Assembly (NCBI GenBank): GCA_023417885.1
Contig: JAEZED010000217.1
Coordinates: 21,004 to 85,003 of the forward strand
Length of the DNA: 64,000 bases
Origin: Planctomycetota bacterium
GTDB lineage: Bacteria; Planctomycetota; Phycisphaerae; Tepidisphaerales; Tepidisphaeraceae
Direction of reading: 5' to 3'
Shown piece after piece: positions 1 through 9,162 of the stretch. A program made the position numbers and the translations under genes. The notes below the pieces were generated by a model. It ran no database searches. It saw nothing but the letters and a program-made list of their open reading frames with translations, and had not been told where the DNA came from. The first letter of the stretch is position 1; each line of letters starts with the position of its first letter.

Positions 1-460
1 TCGTCCGACAGGTAAAGAGATATCCGTCCGGCTCCTGTGCGGCGGCGATCTTGGCGATCAGGTCGTCGAGATACGCCTCGAGTTGCGGGTCCGGGTGCGT
101 CGCGAGCGAGTACGCGGCGCCCTCGATCACCTTGAACACGTCCGAGTCGTCGTAGCGGATGCCCCGGAACGCTCCTTCTATGAGCCCGCCGGCCTTGGAG
201 AAGTTGTCGATGCGGCCCGTCTCCTCGCAGCGGGCGAAGTCGTAGGGAATGGTCACGCGGCGGTTGGTCTCGAACCGCGGACCCCAGAAGCCGCCCTCCA
301 CCTTCACGTGATGGAACGGGACCGGCACGACGGGGTAATCGCCCAGTTCGCCCGGCACGGCGGTGGGCGAGGTCTGGGCACGGGCTTGGATCGAGGCCAT
401 GGCGAGGAGGACCAGCAGGATCAGGAAACGTGACTGGCGCATCTGGAAACTTCGGAACAT
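1..460 (-). CDS. GH127-like glycoside hydrolase (beta-L-arabinofuranosidase family), C-terminus cut off
   Basis: The first ~150 residues of an exported enzyme that continues beyond the window start. An N-terminal signal peptide (hydrophobic core LILLVLLAMASIQA, likely cleaved after ARA) is followed by segments typical of the GH127/DUF1680 family: GGFWGPRFETNR, TIPYDFARCEETGRIDNF, YDDSDVFKVIEGAAYSL and AAQEPDGYLF. GH127 members remove beta-L-arabinofuranose or related sugars from plant or algal glycans. Translation could begin at 460 or at an internal ATG at 442, which gives a more compact signal peptide; neither has a clear Shine-Dalgarno sequence. It diverges from the sugar ABC permeases at 572-2401, so glycan degradation coupled to sugar uptake is plausible. 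The catalytic residues lie outside the visible part. Confidence 0.8.
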   Translation of the reverse strand, partial: MFRSFQMRQSRFLILLVLLAMASIQARAQTSPTAVPGELGDYPVVPVPFHHVKVEGGFWGPRFETNRRVTIPYDFARCEETGRIDNFSKAGGLIEGAFRGIRYDDSDVFKVIEGAAYSLATHPDPQLEAYLDDLIAKIAAAQEPDGYLFTCRT

Positions 461-571
461 CGTCGGGATTGGGTGTCGGAGCGTTGCCAACGATAGCGCG
501 GCCTCCCGGCGCTGGGCCGGACGCGAGCGGGACTTTCGCGAGCGGCGCAAAGGCGTAAGCTGGCGCGGGCG

Positions 572-1453
572 ATGATCTCGGCCGACCGGAGAATGATGCT
601 GAAGGGCCTTGCGTTCCTCGCGCCGTGGCTCGCGGGGTTTTGCATCTTCATGCTCCTACCTATCGCCCTGTCGCTCTACTACAGCTTCTGCGACTACAGC
701 CTCCTCCAGCCGCCGGTCTGGGCGGGCCTGCGCAACTACGAAGAACTCTTCGCCGACGAGGTGTTCTGGCGGACGCTGCGCAACACCGGCTGGTACGCAG
801 CGATGGCGCTGCCCGCGGGGCTGCTGGTCGCGCTGGGGCTGGCGCTGCTGCTCAACGTGCCCACGCCAGGCCAGGGAATATACCGGACGATCATCTTCCT
901 CCCCTCGCTCATCCCCATCGTCGCTAGCGCGATGCTCTGGCTCTGGCTCTTCAACGCGAGGCTCGGGCTCATCAACGCCGGCCTCGGATTGCTCGGCGTC
1001 AACGGCCCCGGCTGGCTGACCGACCCGCGCTGGGCGATGCCGGCCCTGGCGTTCATGAGCCTCTGGTCGGTCGGCCACACCGTCGTCATCTACCTCGCCG
1101 GCCTCCAGGACGTTCCCCGGCAGCTCTACGAGGCGGCGGCCATCGACGGCGCGACGGGGTGGCGTCGCCTGTGGCACGTGACGCTCCCGATGCTCTCGCC
1201 GGTGATCTTCTTCAACCTGATCATGGCAATCATCGCCACGCTCCAGGTCTTCGCGGTGCCGTACATCATGACCAACGGCGGGCCGGGGCGCGCCACCTAT
1301 TTCTACACGATGTACCTGTACGACAACGCCTTCACCTACCTGAAGATGGGGTACGCCAGCGCCATGGCGTGGGTGCAGCTTCTGATCATCCTCGCCCTGA
1401 CCGCGCTCGCCTTCTGGTCAGCGCGGCGATGGGTGCACTACGAGATGTCCTGA
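572..1453 (+). CDS. Carbohydrate ABC transporter permease, MalF/UgpA type
   Basis: A 293-residue inner-membrane permease of the binding-protein-dependent (CUT1) sugar transporter type. About six hydrophobic segments are visible, the first at residues 12-36. The cytoplasmic EAA loop that docks onto the ATPase is at residues 187-206 (EAAAIDGATGWRRLWHVTLP). It forms a heterodimer with the permease at 1463, whose ribosome-binding site overlaps this stop codon, so the two should be translationally coupled. No solute-binding protein or ATPase gene is present in the window; they may lie to the left or be shared with another transporter. Substrate not determinable; an oligosaccharide is suggested by the neighbouring GH127 gene. 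Confidence 0.92.
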   Translation: MISADRRMMLKGLAFLAPWLAGFCIFMLLPIALSLYYSFCDYSLLQPPVWAGLRNYEELFADEVFWRTLRNTGWYAAMALPAGLLVALGLALLLNVPTPGQGIYRTIIFLPSLIPIVASAMLWLWLFNARLGLINAGLGLLGVNGPGWLTDPRWAMPALAFMSLWSVGHTVVIYLAGLQDVPRQLYEAAAIDGATGWRRLWHVTLPMLSPVIFFNLIMAIIATLQVFAVPYIMTNGGPGRATYFYTMYLYDNAFTYLKMGYASAMAWVQLLIILALTALAFWSARRWVHYEMS

Positions 1454-1458
1454 AGGAG
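1453..1458 (+). promoter_or_regulatory. Ribosome binding site supporting a TTG start
   Basis: AAGGAG lies 4 bases before TTG at 1463 and overlaps the stop codon of the preceding permease. It decides the unusual TTG start of the second permease and implies translational coupling. Confidence 0.65.
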
Positions 1459-1462
1459 ACGA

Positions 1463-2401
1463 TTGACCACGGCGTCACGCCCCATCCCTCACCCTTCCAA
1501 GGCGCCCCCGCCGGAGCGCTCCGCGCCCGTGGCGTCGCGCCCGCGCGCCCGGAGCGCACGCTTCGTCCGGCACCTGGTGGTTCACATCGCCCTGCTGATG
1601 ATCTGCGCCGGGTTCGTCCTGCCGCTGGTCTGGATGATCTCGACGAGCCTGAAGCCCGTGGAGCAGGCGGTGGAGTATCCGCCGCGATTCATCCCGCGCG
1701 AGGTGCGACTCGACAATTACCGGGACATCTTTTCCCTCCCCAACCTCGATTTCGCCCTCTTCGCGCGCAACACGCTCCTCGTCGCGCTGCTGAGCGTCGC
1801 CGGCACGCTCCTCTCCAGCAGCCTGGCGGCGTATGCCTTCGCGCGCATCCCATTCCGGGGCCGCGGCGTGCTCTTCGCCCTCATGCTCGGAACCATGATG
1901 ATCCCCTTCCCGGTCATCATGGTCAGCACCTTCAGCCTCTTCCGGTGGATCGGCGACAACACGCCCCTCCAGCTCCTCGGAACGCTGCGCCCGCTCTGGC
2001 TGCCCATGTGGTTCGGCAATGCCTTCAACATCTTCCTCCTGCGCCAGTTCTTCCGCACCATCCCGCAGGAGCTCTCCGACGCGGCGCGCATCGACGGGTG
2101 CAGCGAGCTGGGCATCTACTGGCGGATCATCCTCCCCCTCTCGCGCCCCGCGCTCGTCGTCGTCGCGCTCTTCACGTTCATGTACGCGTGGAACGACTTC
2201 CTCGGCCCGCTCGTCTACCTCCAGCGGCCAAGCCAGTTCACGCTGGCCCTGGGGCTCCAGAACTTCCAGACCCAGGCGGGCACGCAGTGGAACCTGCTGA
2301 TGGCCGCCGGCCTCATCGTGATCGCACCGGTGATCCTCCTCTTCTTCCTGGCGCAGCGGACGTTCGTGGAGGGGATCGCAACCACGGGAATGAAGGGATG
2401 A
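1463..2401 (+). CDS. Carbohydrate ABC transporter permease, MalG/UgpE type
   Basis: A 312-residue partner permease starting at a TTG codon preceded by AAGGAG. A proline- and arginine-rich cytoplasmic N-terminus (residues 1-36) leads into about six transmembrane segments. The EAA-type loop is at residues 206-226 (SDAARIDGCSELGIYWRI), a good match to the MalG side of CUT1 transporters. It forms the translocation pore with the upstream permease. The gene ends 20 bases before the convergent RND pump gene. No terminator hairpin was obvious between them. Confidence 0.92.
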   Translation: MTTASRPIPHPSKAPPPERSAPVASRPRARSARFVRHLVVHIALLMICAGFVLPLVWMISTSLKPVEQAVEYPPRFIPREVRLDNYRDIFSLPNLDFALFARNTLLVALLSVAGTLLSSSLAAYAFARIPFRGRGVLFALMLGTMMIPFPVIMVSTFSLFRWIGDNTPLQLLGTLRPLWLPMWFGNAFNIFLLRQFFRTIPQELSDAARIDGCSELGIYWRIILPLSRPALVVVALFTFMYAWNDFLGPLVYLQRPSQFTLALGLQNFQTQAGTQWNLLMAAGLIVIAPVILLFFLAQRTFVEGIATTGMKG

Positions 2402-2420
2402 CGGCGCGCGGCGCTGCGGC

Positions 2421-5400
2421 TCAGGCCGTCGTTGGCGCCGGCTCGGGCTCCGCCGGGCGCTGCTTGTGGCGTCGCGCCGGAGAGAAGCGCTGGATCAGCA
2501 CGAAGAAGACCGGAACGAAGAAGATCGCGATGAACGTCGACGCCAGCATCCCGCCGATCACGCCCGTGCCGATCGAGTGACGCGACGCCGCGCCCGCCCC
2601 GCTCGCCACCGCGAGCGGAACCACGCCAAGGATGAACGCCAGCGACGTCATGACGATCGGCCGGAAACGCAGCCGCGCCGCCTCCAGCGCCGCCTCCACC
2701 GGCGGCACGCCGCGACGCACCAGGCTGGCCCCGAACTCCACGATCAGGATCGCGTTCTTCGCCGACAGCCCCACCAGCGTGAGCAGGCCGATCTGGAAGT
2801 AGATGTCCTGCGTCAGCCCGCGCAGCGAGACGGCCATCAGGGCGCCGAGGATTGCGATCGGCACCGCCAGCAGCACGACGATCGGGAGCGACCACCGCTC
2901 GTACTGCGCCGCAAGGACCAGGAAGACGACCACCAGACCGAACGTCAGAACGATCGGCGCCTGGTTGCCCGCCTTGATCTCCTGGTAAGTCGCCCCGCTC
3001 CAGGAGAAGCCGTAGCCGGGCGGGAGGTTGTCCGCCGCGAGTTGCGTCACCCGGTCGATGGCGGCGCCGCTGCTCTCGCCCACGACCGGCGAGCCGGTGA
3101 TCTGCACCGAGGGGAACCCGTTGAACCGGGTGACCACGTTCGCCCCCGTGACGAAGCGCGTGTCCACGAGGCCGGAGAGCGGCACCATGCCTCCCTCGCT
3201 GTTGCGGACATAGACGCGGTTGATGTCGTCCGGGTTGTCGCGGAAGGCCGACTCCGCCTGGAGCTGCACCCGCCAGACGCGCCCGTACTGGGCGAAGTCG
3301 TTCACGTAGAGCGTACCCATGTAGGCCTGCAGCGTCTCGAAAACGTCCCCGACGGCGACGCCCATCATCTTCGTCTTCTCGCGGTTCAGGTCGACGAAAA
3401 GCTGCGGCAGCGCGACGCGCAGTGTCCCGCGGACCGTCTCCAGAACCGGGTCCTGGTTCGCCGCGGCCACGAAGTCGTTGGTGACGTCGTTGAGCTCGGC
3501 GATCGTCCCGCCGCCCCGCTGCTGGAGCTCCATCGTGAATCCGGCGCGCACGCCCAGACCCTGCACCGGGGGCGGGTTGAACGCCAGCACCATCCCATCG
3601 GGTGCCATCATGAATCGTCCCATCACCGCCCCCGCCACCGCCTGCGAGCTCATGCCCGGATCCTGCCGCTCCTCGAACGGCACCAGGCTGATGAACATCG
3701 ACGCGGCGTTCGTGGACGTCGTCCCCCCGCTCAGGAGATCCAGTCCGCCCAGGAGCGTGACGTTCTTCACCGCCGGATGCTCCATCAGGAACTGCTCCGT
3801 CTGCCGGATCAGCCGGTCGGTGCGCTCGGCGCTGGCCCCCTCCGGCAATGACACTGCCGCGATGACGAACCCCTGGTCCTCGTCCGGCAGGAAGCCCGTC
3901 GGCACGCGCTGCTGCATTCGGTACATCACCAGGCAGAGCAGGCCGAAGATGATCACCGTCACGAGCGAGCTCGAGATTGCCATCCTCACCCCGCCGGTGT
4001 ACCCGCGGGTGATCGCGTTGAATCCCGCGTCGAACCAGCGGAAGAAGAACCATTTCCGCCCGCCGTGCCCCGGCTTCAGCAGGATCGCGCACAGCGCTGG
4101 GCTGAGCGTCAGCGCGACCAGGCCGGAGATCGCCACGGAGATGGCGATCGTCACCGCGAACTGCTTGTAGAGCTGCCCGGTCATTCCGCCGAGGAAGGCC
4201 ACCGGCACGAAGACCGCCGAGAGCACGAGCACGATGGCGATGAGCGCGCCGCTGACTTCGCGCATGGCCCGGATGGTCGCCTCGCGCGGGCCGATCCGCT
4301 CCTCGTGCATGATCCGCTCGACGTTCTCGACCACCACGATCGCGTCGTCCACCACGATGCCGATCGCCAGCACCAGGCCGAACAGCGTGAGCGTGTTGAT
4401 CGAGAACCCCAGCGCCAGCATCCCGGCGAAGGCGCCCACGATCGCCACCGGCACCGCCAGCAGCGGGATCAGCGTCGCACGCCAGCTCTGGAGGAACAGG
4501 AAGACCACGATCAGAACCAGCGCCACCGCCTCGAGCAGCGTCTTGATCACCTCGACGATCGACTCCCGGATGAAGTCCGTCGAGTCGTACGGCGCCGACC
4601 ACGTGACGCCCGCCGGGAAGGTTGCCGAGGCCGCTTCCAGCTCGGCGCGAACGGCATCCATGACGTTCAGCGCGTTTGCCCCGGTCTGGAGGTAGATGGG
4701 CATCAGCGCCGTCGGCTCCCCGTTGACCCGGCCGAACATGCTGTAGCTCTGCGAGCCCAGTTCGATCCGCGCCACATCCTTCAGCCGCAGGATGGTGCCG
4801 TCCGCCCCGGCGCGCAGGACGATGTTCTCGTACTCCGCCGGCTCCGTGAGGCGCCCGCGCGTGAGTACCGGCACCGTGAGTTGCACCTCCCCCTCCACCG
4901 GCTGCTGCCCGATCGTCCCGGCGGGAAAGACCGCGTTCTGCTCCCGAACGGCGGCGGCGACCTCGGAGACCGTCAGCCCGCGCACCGCGAGCTTGTCGGG
5001 GTCGATCCAGATCCGCATCGAGTACTCGCGCGAGCCGAAGACCTGCGCGTCGCCCACCCCCTCGACGCGCTTGATGCGGTCGAGCAGGTTGATCGTCGCG
5101 AAGTTCGCAAGGTACGTGTCGTCGTAGGTGCCCGACTCGTCCTGGATGGTAAAGACGCCCAGGATGTTGCTCGAAGCCTTCACCACCGTGATCCCCTGCC
5201 GCACCACCTCCTGCGGAAGGCGCGGCTCGGCCGCCGACAGCCGGTTCTGCACCTCGACCGCCGCCAGATCCTGGTCGGTGCCGATCTCGAACGTCGCCGT
5301 GATCGACACCGCGCCGCTGTTCGACGAGCTCGAGCTGAAGTAGATCAGGTTGTTGACGCCGCTGAGCTCCTGCTCGATCGGCGCCGCCACCGACTGCGCC

Positions 5401-5573
5401 ACCGTCTCGGCGTTGGCGCCGGGGTAGTTGGCCATAATCTGGATCGTCGGCGGCGTGATCTCCGGGTAGCGGGCGACCGGCAGCACAAAGATCGCCACGC
5501 CGCCCGCAATCAGGATCAGCAGCGAGAGAACGCTCGCGAAGACCGGCCTGTCAATGAAGAAGCGCGAAAACAT
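2421..5573 (-). CDS. RND multidrug efflux pump, inner-membrane permease (AcrB/MexB, HAE1 family)
   Basis: A 1050-residue proton-driven drug/proton antiporter, last gene of a marR-OMF-MFP-RND operon. It opens with the canonical MFSRFFIDRPVFASVLSLL first transmembrane segment. It also contains the TM4 signature GIVVDDAIVVVENVER, with the paired aspartates of the proton relay, near residue 405. Length and order (two repeats of TM1 plus a large periplasmic loop plus five TMs) match AcrB. The start at 5573 is chosen because the family begins with MFSRFF and an AAGGA lies about 8 bases upstream on this strand; an in-frame start at 5603 would add ten unconserved residues. The C-terminal tail is proline- and alanine-rich. 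Substrates cannot be inferred. Confidence 0.95.
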   Translation of the reverse strand: MFSRFFIDRPVFASVLSLLILIAGGVAIFVLPVARYPEITPPTIQIMANYPGANAETVAQSVAAPIEQELSGVNNLIYFSSSSSNSGAVSITATFEIGTDQDLAAVEVQNRLSAAEPRLPQEVVRQGITVVKASSNILGVFTIQDESGTYDDTYLANFATINLLDRIKRVEGVGDAQVFGSREYSMRIWIDPDKLAVRGLTVSEVAAAVREQNAVFPAGTIGQQPVEGEVQLTVPVLTRGRLTEPAEYENIVLRAGADGTILRLKDVARIELGSQSYSMFGRVNGEPTALMPIYLQTGANALNVMDAVRAELEAASATFPAGVTWSAPYDSTDFIRESIVEVIKTLLEAVALVLIVVFLFLQSWRATLIPLLAVPVAIVGAFAGMLALGFSINTLTLFGLVLAIGIVVDDAIVVVENVERIMHEERIGPREATIRAMREVSGALIAIVLVLSAVFVPVAFLGGMTGQLYKQFAVTIAISVAISGLVALTLSPALCAILLKPGHGGRKWFFFRWFDAGFNAITRGYTGGVRMAISSSLVTVIIFGLLCLVMYRMQQRVPTGFLPDEDQGFVIAAVSLPEGASAERTDRLIRQTEQFLMEHPAVKNVTLLGGLDLLSGGTTSTNAASMFISLVPFEERQDPGMSSQAVAGAVMGRFMMAPDGMVLAFNPPPVQGLGVRAGFTMELQQRGGGTIAELNDVTNDFVAAANQDPVLETVRGTLRVALPQLFVDLNREKTKMMGVAVGDVFETLQAYMGTLYVNDFAQYGRVWRVQLQAESAFRDNPDDINRVYVRNSEGGMVPLSGLVDTRFVTGANVVTRFNGFPSVQITGSPVVGESSGAAIDRVTQLAADNLPPGYGFSWSGATYQEIKAGNQAPIVLTFGLVVVFLVLAAQYERWSLPIVVLLAVPIAILGALMAVSLRGLTQDIYFQIGLLTLVGLSAKNAILIVEFGASLVRRGVPPVEAALEAARLRFRPIVMTSLAFILGVVPLAVASGAGAASRHSIGTGVIGGMLASTFIAIFFVPVFFVLIQRFSPARRHKQRPAEPEPAPTTA

Positions 5574-5618
5574 CTGGGATCCTTCAGGCAGGCCCTCGCC
5601 CACCGGCTTTGTTCACTC

Positions 5619-6896
5619 TCACTGCCCCGACGCGGGCGCGGTCGTCGGGCGCGTCGCCGGATCACCCGCCGCGGAGATCGACTCGATCTGCGGATCGACC
5701 GGCATGCCCGGCCGCACCTGCAGCATGTGGGAGGCGATGACTCGATCGCCCGGCTCCAGGCCGGTCTCGATGATCCAGTCCTGCCCCTGCCACTGACCCA
5801 CCGTCACCGGCCGAATCTGCGCCGTGCCGTTCGCGTCGACCACATATACCGCAGACCCCGTCGGCATCTGCATGACCGCCGACTGCGGTACGAGCATCGC
5901 ATCGACCCGCTCCACGCCGCTGATCCGCACATGCACGAACTGTCCCGGCAGCAGCGACCCCTCGGGGTTGGGCACCGTGGCCCGCACCACGGCGGTTCCG
6001 GTCGTCGGATCGACGGCGACGTCCACGAAGTCGATCCGCGCCAGGTGAGGATGGACGCGCCCGTCGGGAAGCACGACCTCCACCTCGAGCTGGTCCACCG
6101 GCACGTTCGTGATGGCGCCGCTCGCCGTCATGCGCTGCCAGTCCAGGAGGTCGCGCTCGCTCACCGAGAACCGGACGAAGAGCGGATCCACCTGCCGCAC
6201 CGTCGCCAGGAGTGCATCCCCGCCGACCGGGTTGATGTAGCTCCCCACGTCCTGGAGGCTTTGCCCGATGACGCCGTCGATCGGCGCCTGGATCGTGGTG
6301 TAGCCCAGATCCAGCTCCGCCTGCGCGATCCGCGTCTGCTGCACCTCCACCTCGGCCGCGGCCACCTGCTGCTCCTCCTGCCACTGCTCCAACTCGTTGG
6401 CGGCCGCCGACTGCTGCGTGGCGAGCTCCTCGAAGCGCCGAAGCTGCTGGTTGGCGCGCTGGAGCCTCGCCTCGGCGGCGCTGAGCTGCGCCTGGGCCTG
6501 GGCGAGCGTGACCTCGAAGGGGCGGGGATCGATGCGGAACAGCAACTGCCCCTGCTCGACCGCCTCCCCTTCCTGGAAGCCGCGCTCCGTGAGGAAGCCG
6601 CTGACGCGTGCCCGCATCGGCACCGTCTGCGACTCCTCCGTCTGGGCCAGGTATTGCGCCTGGATCGGCACGTTGCGCGGCTCGACGACGATCGCGCTCA
6701 CCGGCAGCGGGCCCTGCGGCCCCATCGCCTCGGCGGGGCCCGGGGCATGGTCCGCCTCGTTCCAGTAGAGCCACACGCCAAGCAGCACCACCAGCAGCAC
6801 CACGATCGGCACCCCCTGCCGAATCAGGTGCGCAACCTGCCTTCGCTTGCGCCGACGCTCCGGTACCGGAGGATGGGAGGGAACTTCTTCAGCCAT
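5619..6896 (-). CDS. RND efflux periplasmic adaptor (membrane fusion protein, AcrA/MexA type)
   Basis: A 425-residue adaptor linking the pump to the outer-membrane channel. A short basic cytoplasmic tail (PERRRKRR) precedes a signal anchor at residues 27-45. Then come a biotinyl-lipoyl half-motif (RARVSGFLTERGFQEGEAVEQG), a long alpha-helical hairpin rich in Ala/Gln/Glu, the second lipoyl half (APIDGVIGQSL) and a beta-barrel domain ending in a TRPTTAP-type tail. The start at ATG 6896 is supported by AGGAG 7 bases upstream. The reading frame is nevertheless open upstream into the OMF gene, which has no in-frame stop. This is discussed as a probable 1-base frameshift rather than a genuine fusion. 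Confidence 0.92.
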   Translation of the reverse strand: MAEEVPSHPPVPERRRKRRQVAHLIRQGVPIVVLLVVLLGVWLYWNEADHAPGPAEAMGPQGPLPVSAIVVEPRNVPIQAQYLAQTEESQTVPMRARVSGFLTERGFQEGEAVEQGQLLFRIDPRPFEVTLAQAQAQLSAAEARLQRANQQLRRFEELATQQSAAANELEQWQEEQQVAAAEVEVQQTRIAQAELDLGYTTIQAPIDGVIGQSLQDVGSYINPVGGDALLATVRQVDPLFVRFSVSERDLLDWQRMTASGAITNVPVDQLEVEVVLPDGRVHPHLARIDFVDVAVDPTTGTAVVRATVPNPEGSLLPGQFVHVRISGVERVDAMLVPQSAVMQMPTGSAVYVVDANGTAQIRPVTVGQWQGQDWIIETGLEPGDRVIASHMLQVRPGMPVDPQIESISAAGDPATRPTTAPASGQ

Positions 6897-8321
6897 TGTC
6901 GGGCTCCTGTCTGTCCTGCTGCTGCGCCTGTCCGCTTTCGGGGGTGTGAATCGGCCGCCCAGCGCCAGGTAAAGGTTCAGGCGCTGGCGCAGCCGCTCGA
7001 ACCGCACGCCGAGAAGCTGCGATCGCGTCTGAAAGTCCTGGCGGCGCACCTGGATGAGCTCCAGGATCGTCATGACGCCGTTCTGGTACCGGTTGTCGGC
7101 CGTCTGGCTCGCCCGGCGCAGCCGCTCGCTTGCCGTGGCGAGTTCCGCTTCCTGCGCTGCGAGGTACTGCTCGTTCGCCAGCGCCGTCTCCACTTCGCGG
7201 AATGCCTCCAGCGCCGTTGACGCGTATTGCCCCAGCGCCTGCCGCTGCTGCGCGCCGGCGGCCTCCACCTCGGCGCGCAGACGGCCACCGGTGTAGATCG
7301 GCGCGAAGATGTCGCCCGCGATCGACCAGAAGAGCTCGTCCGGATCCAGCAGCGTCCCGACGGAGGAACTGAGCGTCAGCGACGGCAATCGCGCCGCCCG
7401 CGCCTGCTGCACGTTGTAGAAGGCTGCATCTACCCGCCGAGCCGCAGCCAGCACGTCGGGGCGCCGCTCCAGCAACTCCGACGGCACCCCGGTCGACACC
7501 GGCCCCGGCACTGCCGGCAACCCCTCGTTCGGATCGAGCACGCCCGACGGATAGCGACCCAGCAGGATCTCCAGCGCCCGCTGTGACTCCTGGAGCGCCG
7601 ACAGGCTCTGCTGGATCGCCGCCTCGGCCAATGCCACGTTCGCGACCGCAAGATCCTCGTCCAGCGAGATCGCCACGCCCGCCGCCACGCGCTGACGCGT
7701 CGTCTCCGCGGTGAACTGCTCCACCGCAAGCAGCTCCCGGTCGATCGCGAGCTGCTCGCGCGCGGTGATGATGCTGAAGTACGCCTCGGAAACCGCCGCC
7801 GCCAGGGAGTGGCGCGCCTGCACGTAATCGAGTCCCGCCGCCTCGACGACACTGGTCGCCGCAGCGCGGCTGGAGCGGAGCCGACCCCAGAGGTCGATCT
7901 CCCAGCCGACCTGGAGACCCAGGTCATATGTGTTGGCGGGCCCGGTGATGCCGTTGTCGGCGCGGCTGGCGCCACCGAAGCCGTCGAGCTGCGGGCGAAG
8001 CAGCGCCCCGGCGACGCGGAGGCGCGCCTCCGCCTCCTCGATGCGCGCGGCGGCGGTGTAGAGGTCGGGGTTGCGGCGAAGCGCTTCTTCCACAAGCGCC
8101 ACGAGCTGGTCGGAGTTGAACTCCCCGATCCACCCCGCGCCGATCCATTGCGACCCGGCGGCGGCCGCGAAGGCTTCCGGCGTGTCGACGTGACGGCTCG
8201 CGAGGTCGCGCGGCGGCTGGGGAAGGCTCAGGCAGCCGGCGAGGCCGAACGGCAGCGTCGCCGCGGCCACGAGCCGCAGGGCGCCACGGCGATGCTTGGT
8301 TCTCATCGTTCTGCGAAGCAT
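6889..8321 (-). CDS. RND efflux outer-membrane factor (TolC/OprM/NodT type) lipoprotein, probable C-terminal frameshift
   Basis: An outer-membrane channel lipoprotein of the NodT/OprM type. The signal peptide ends in the lipobox LAGC with Cys30. Two tandem OEP repeats follow, with family hallmarks QVGWEIDLWGRLRS, RRPDVLAAARRVDAA, PIYTGGRLRAEVEAA and RYQNGVMTILELIQVRRQ. The family usually stops soon after LNLYLALGG. Here the frame continues through 18 linker residues into the adaptor. If one C is added to the C5 run (G5 on the plus strand, 6940-6944), the frame instead ends ESGQAQQQDRQEPDNG and stops with a TGA at 6889-6891 that overlaps the adaptor ATG, a normal coupling arrangement. I give that inferred end. 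As sequenced, the frame is one 900-codon ORF, 5619-8321. Confidence 0.85.
6904..6908 (-). promoter_or_regulatory. Ribosome binding site of the adaptor gene
   Basis: AGGAG on the minus strand, 7 bases before ATG 6896. It shows that the adaptor is normally initiated on its own even though the upstream OMF frame runs into it without a stop. Confidence 0.7.
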
Positions 8322-8360
8322 CGGATGTACGGAACACTCCTTCCGTGCGGTGAGAGCCTG

Positions 8361-8867
8361 TTACTCGCGGAGGGCGGGCAGTCCGTCGTGGACCTTCGTC
8401 AGCAGGTCGATCAGGGACTTCTGCTCGCGCTTGGTGAGGCGGCGCATCATCTTCGACAGGCGGGTCAGGTGGCCGGGGAGGATTCGGTCGATCACGGCGC
8501 GGCCGGCCCGGGTCAGGGCAATCTTCACGACGCGCCGGTCGTCCTGGTCCGGCTGGCGCTCGACGTAGCCGTCGCGTTCGAGGCTGTCCACCAGGCCGGT
8601 GATCGTCCCCTTCGTCACGCAGGAGAGATCGGCAAGCTCCGAGTGCGGGATCGGCTGATCCTGATCCAGCAGGAGCACGAGCACGCGCAACCGTCCCTCG
8701 GACATGTCGTGCTTCGCGAGGCTCGCCTCCAGCGCAGCCTGCACCTCGACGCCCACCGCGTGGATCGTGGCGCACGCGAGCACCGCGTCCGGGTCCAGCG
8801 CCGGCAGCCGCCGCGACAACTCGCAGAGGCGGTGGTAATCAGGAATCTGTCGGACGCGGGAGACCAT
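8361..8867 (-). CDS. MarR-family transcriptional regulator of the efflux operon
   Basis: A 168-residue winged-helix regulator. The central part reads LRVLVLLLDQDQPIPHSELA, then TKGTITGLVDSLERDGYVER and the wing QDDRRVVKIALTRAGRA, all diagnostic of MarR. It is the promoter-proximal gene of the operon, 39 bases upstream of the outer-membrane factor. That is the usual layout of a ligand-released autorepressor controlling an RND pump. The start at ATG 8867 gives a normal family length. The frame is open further upstream, but that segment shows no family similarity. A 16-bp inverted repeat just upstream (8896-8911) is the likely operator. Confidence 0.92.
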   Translation of the reverse strand: MVSRVRQIPDYHRLCELSRRLPALDPDAVLACATIHAVGVEVQAALEASLAKHDMSEGRLRVLVLLLDQDQPIPHSELADLSCVTKGTITGLVDSLERDGYVERQPDQDDRRVVKIALTRAGRAVIDRILPGHLTRLSKMMRRLTKREQKSLIDLLTKVHDGLPALRE

Positions 8868-8895
8868 TGGCGAGCGAAAAGGTTCGCCGCACGAT

Positions 8896-8911
8896 AGTTT
8901 GCCCCCAAACT
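8896..8911. promoter_or_regulatory. Candidate MarR operator (inverted repeat)
   Basis: AGTTTG-CCCC-CAAACT, perfect 6-bp arms around a 4-base spacer, centred about 36 bases upstream of the marR start. Size and position fit an autoregulatory MarR dimer site in the 295-bp intergenic region before the divergent NDH-2 gene. Function is inferred from position and symmetry only. Confidence 0.45.
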
Positions 8912-9162
8912 GAATCAACTTCCCCCTGAACAAGGGAAGCGCCTTCCAGCGGCAAACGGCGCGCCCCGCGACGCCTTCTGCACGCGCCGCCCTCCTGTGG
9001 CAGCGAGCGGCATCCTTACCAGGGCGAGGAGCTTCGCTTGCTGTCGTGCCAAGGCCGCTCGACACAAATTGGCGCCCAATCGGCATGTTTCGGCGCCCAT
9101 CGACAGCGCGTACGACGGATTTCGAAACACCCCCTAATGTGTAGCAACCGGAAGGGTCCGCG

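Noticed and set aside
5619..8321. A genuine 900-residue OMF-adaptor fusion protein
   Set aside because: Topology conflict, own ribosome binding site of the adaptor, and a one-base change restoring a normal stop overlapping the adaptor start make a frameshift much more likely.
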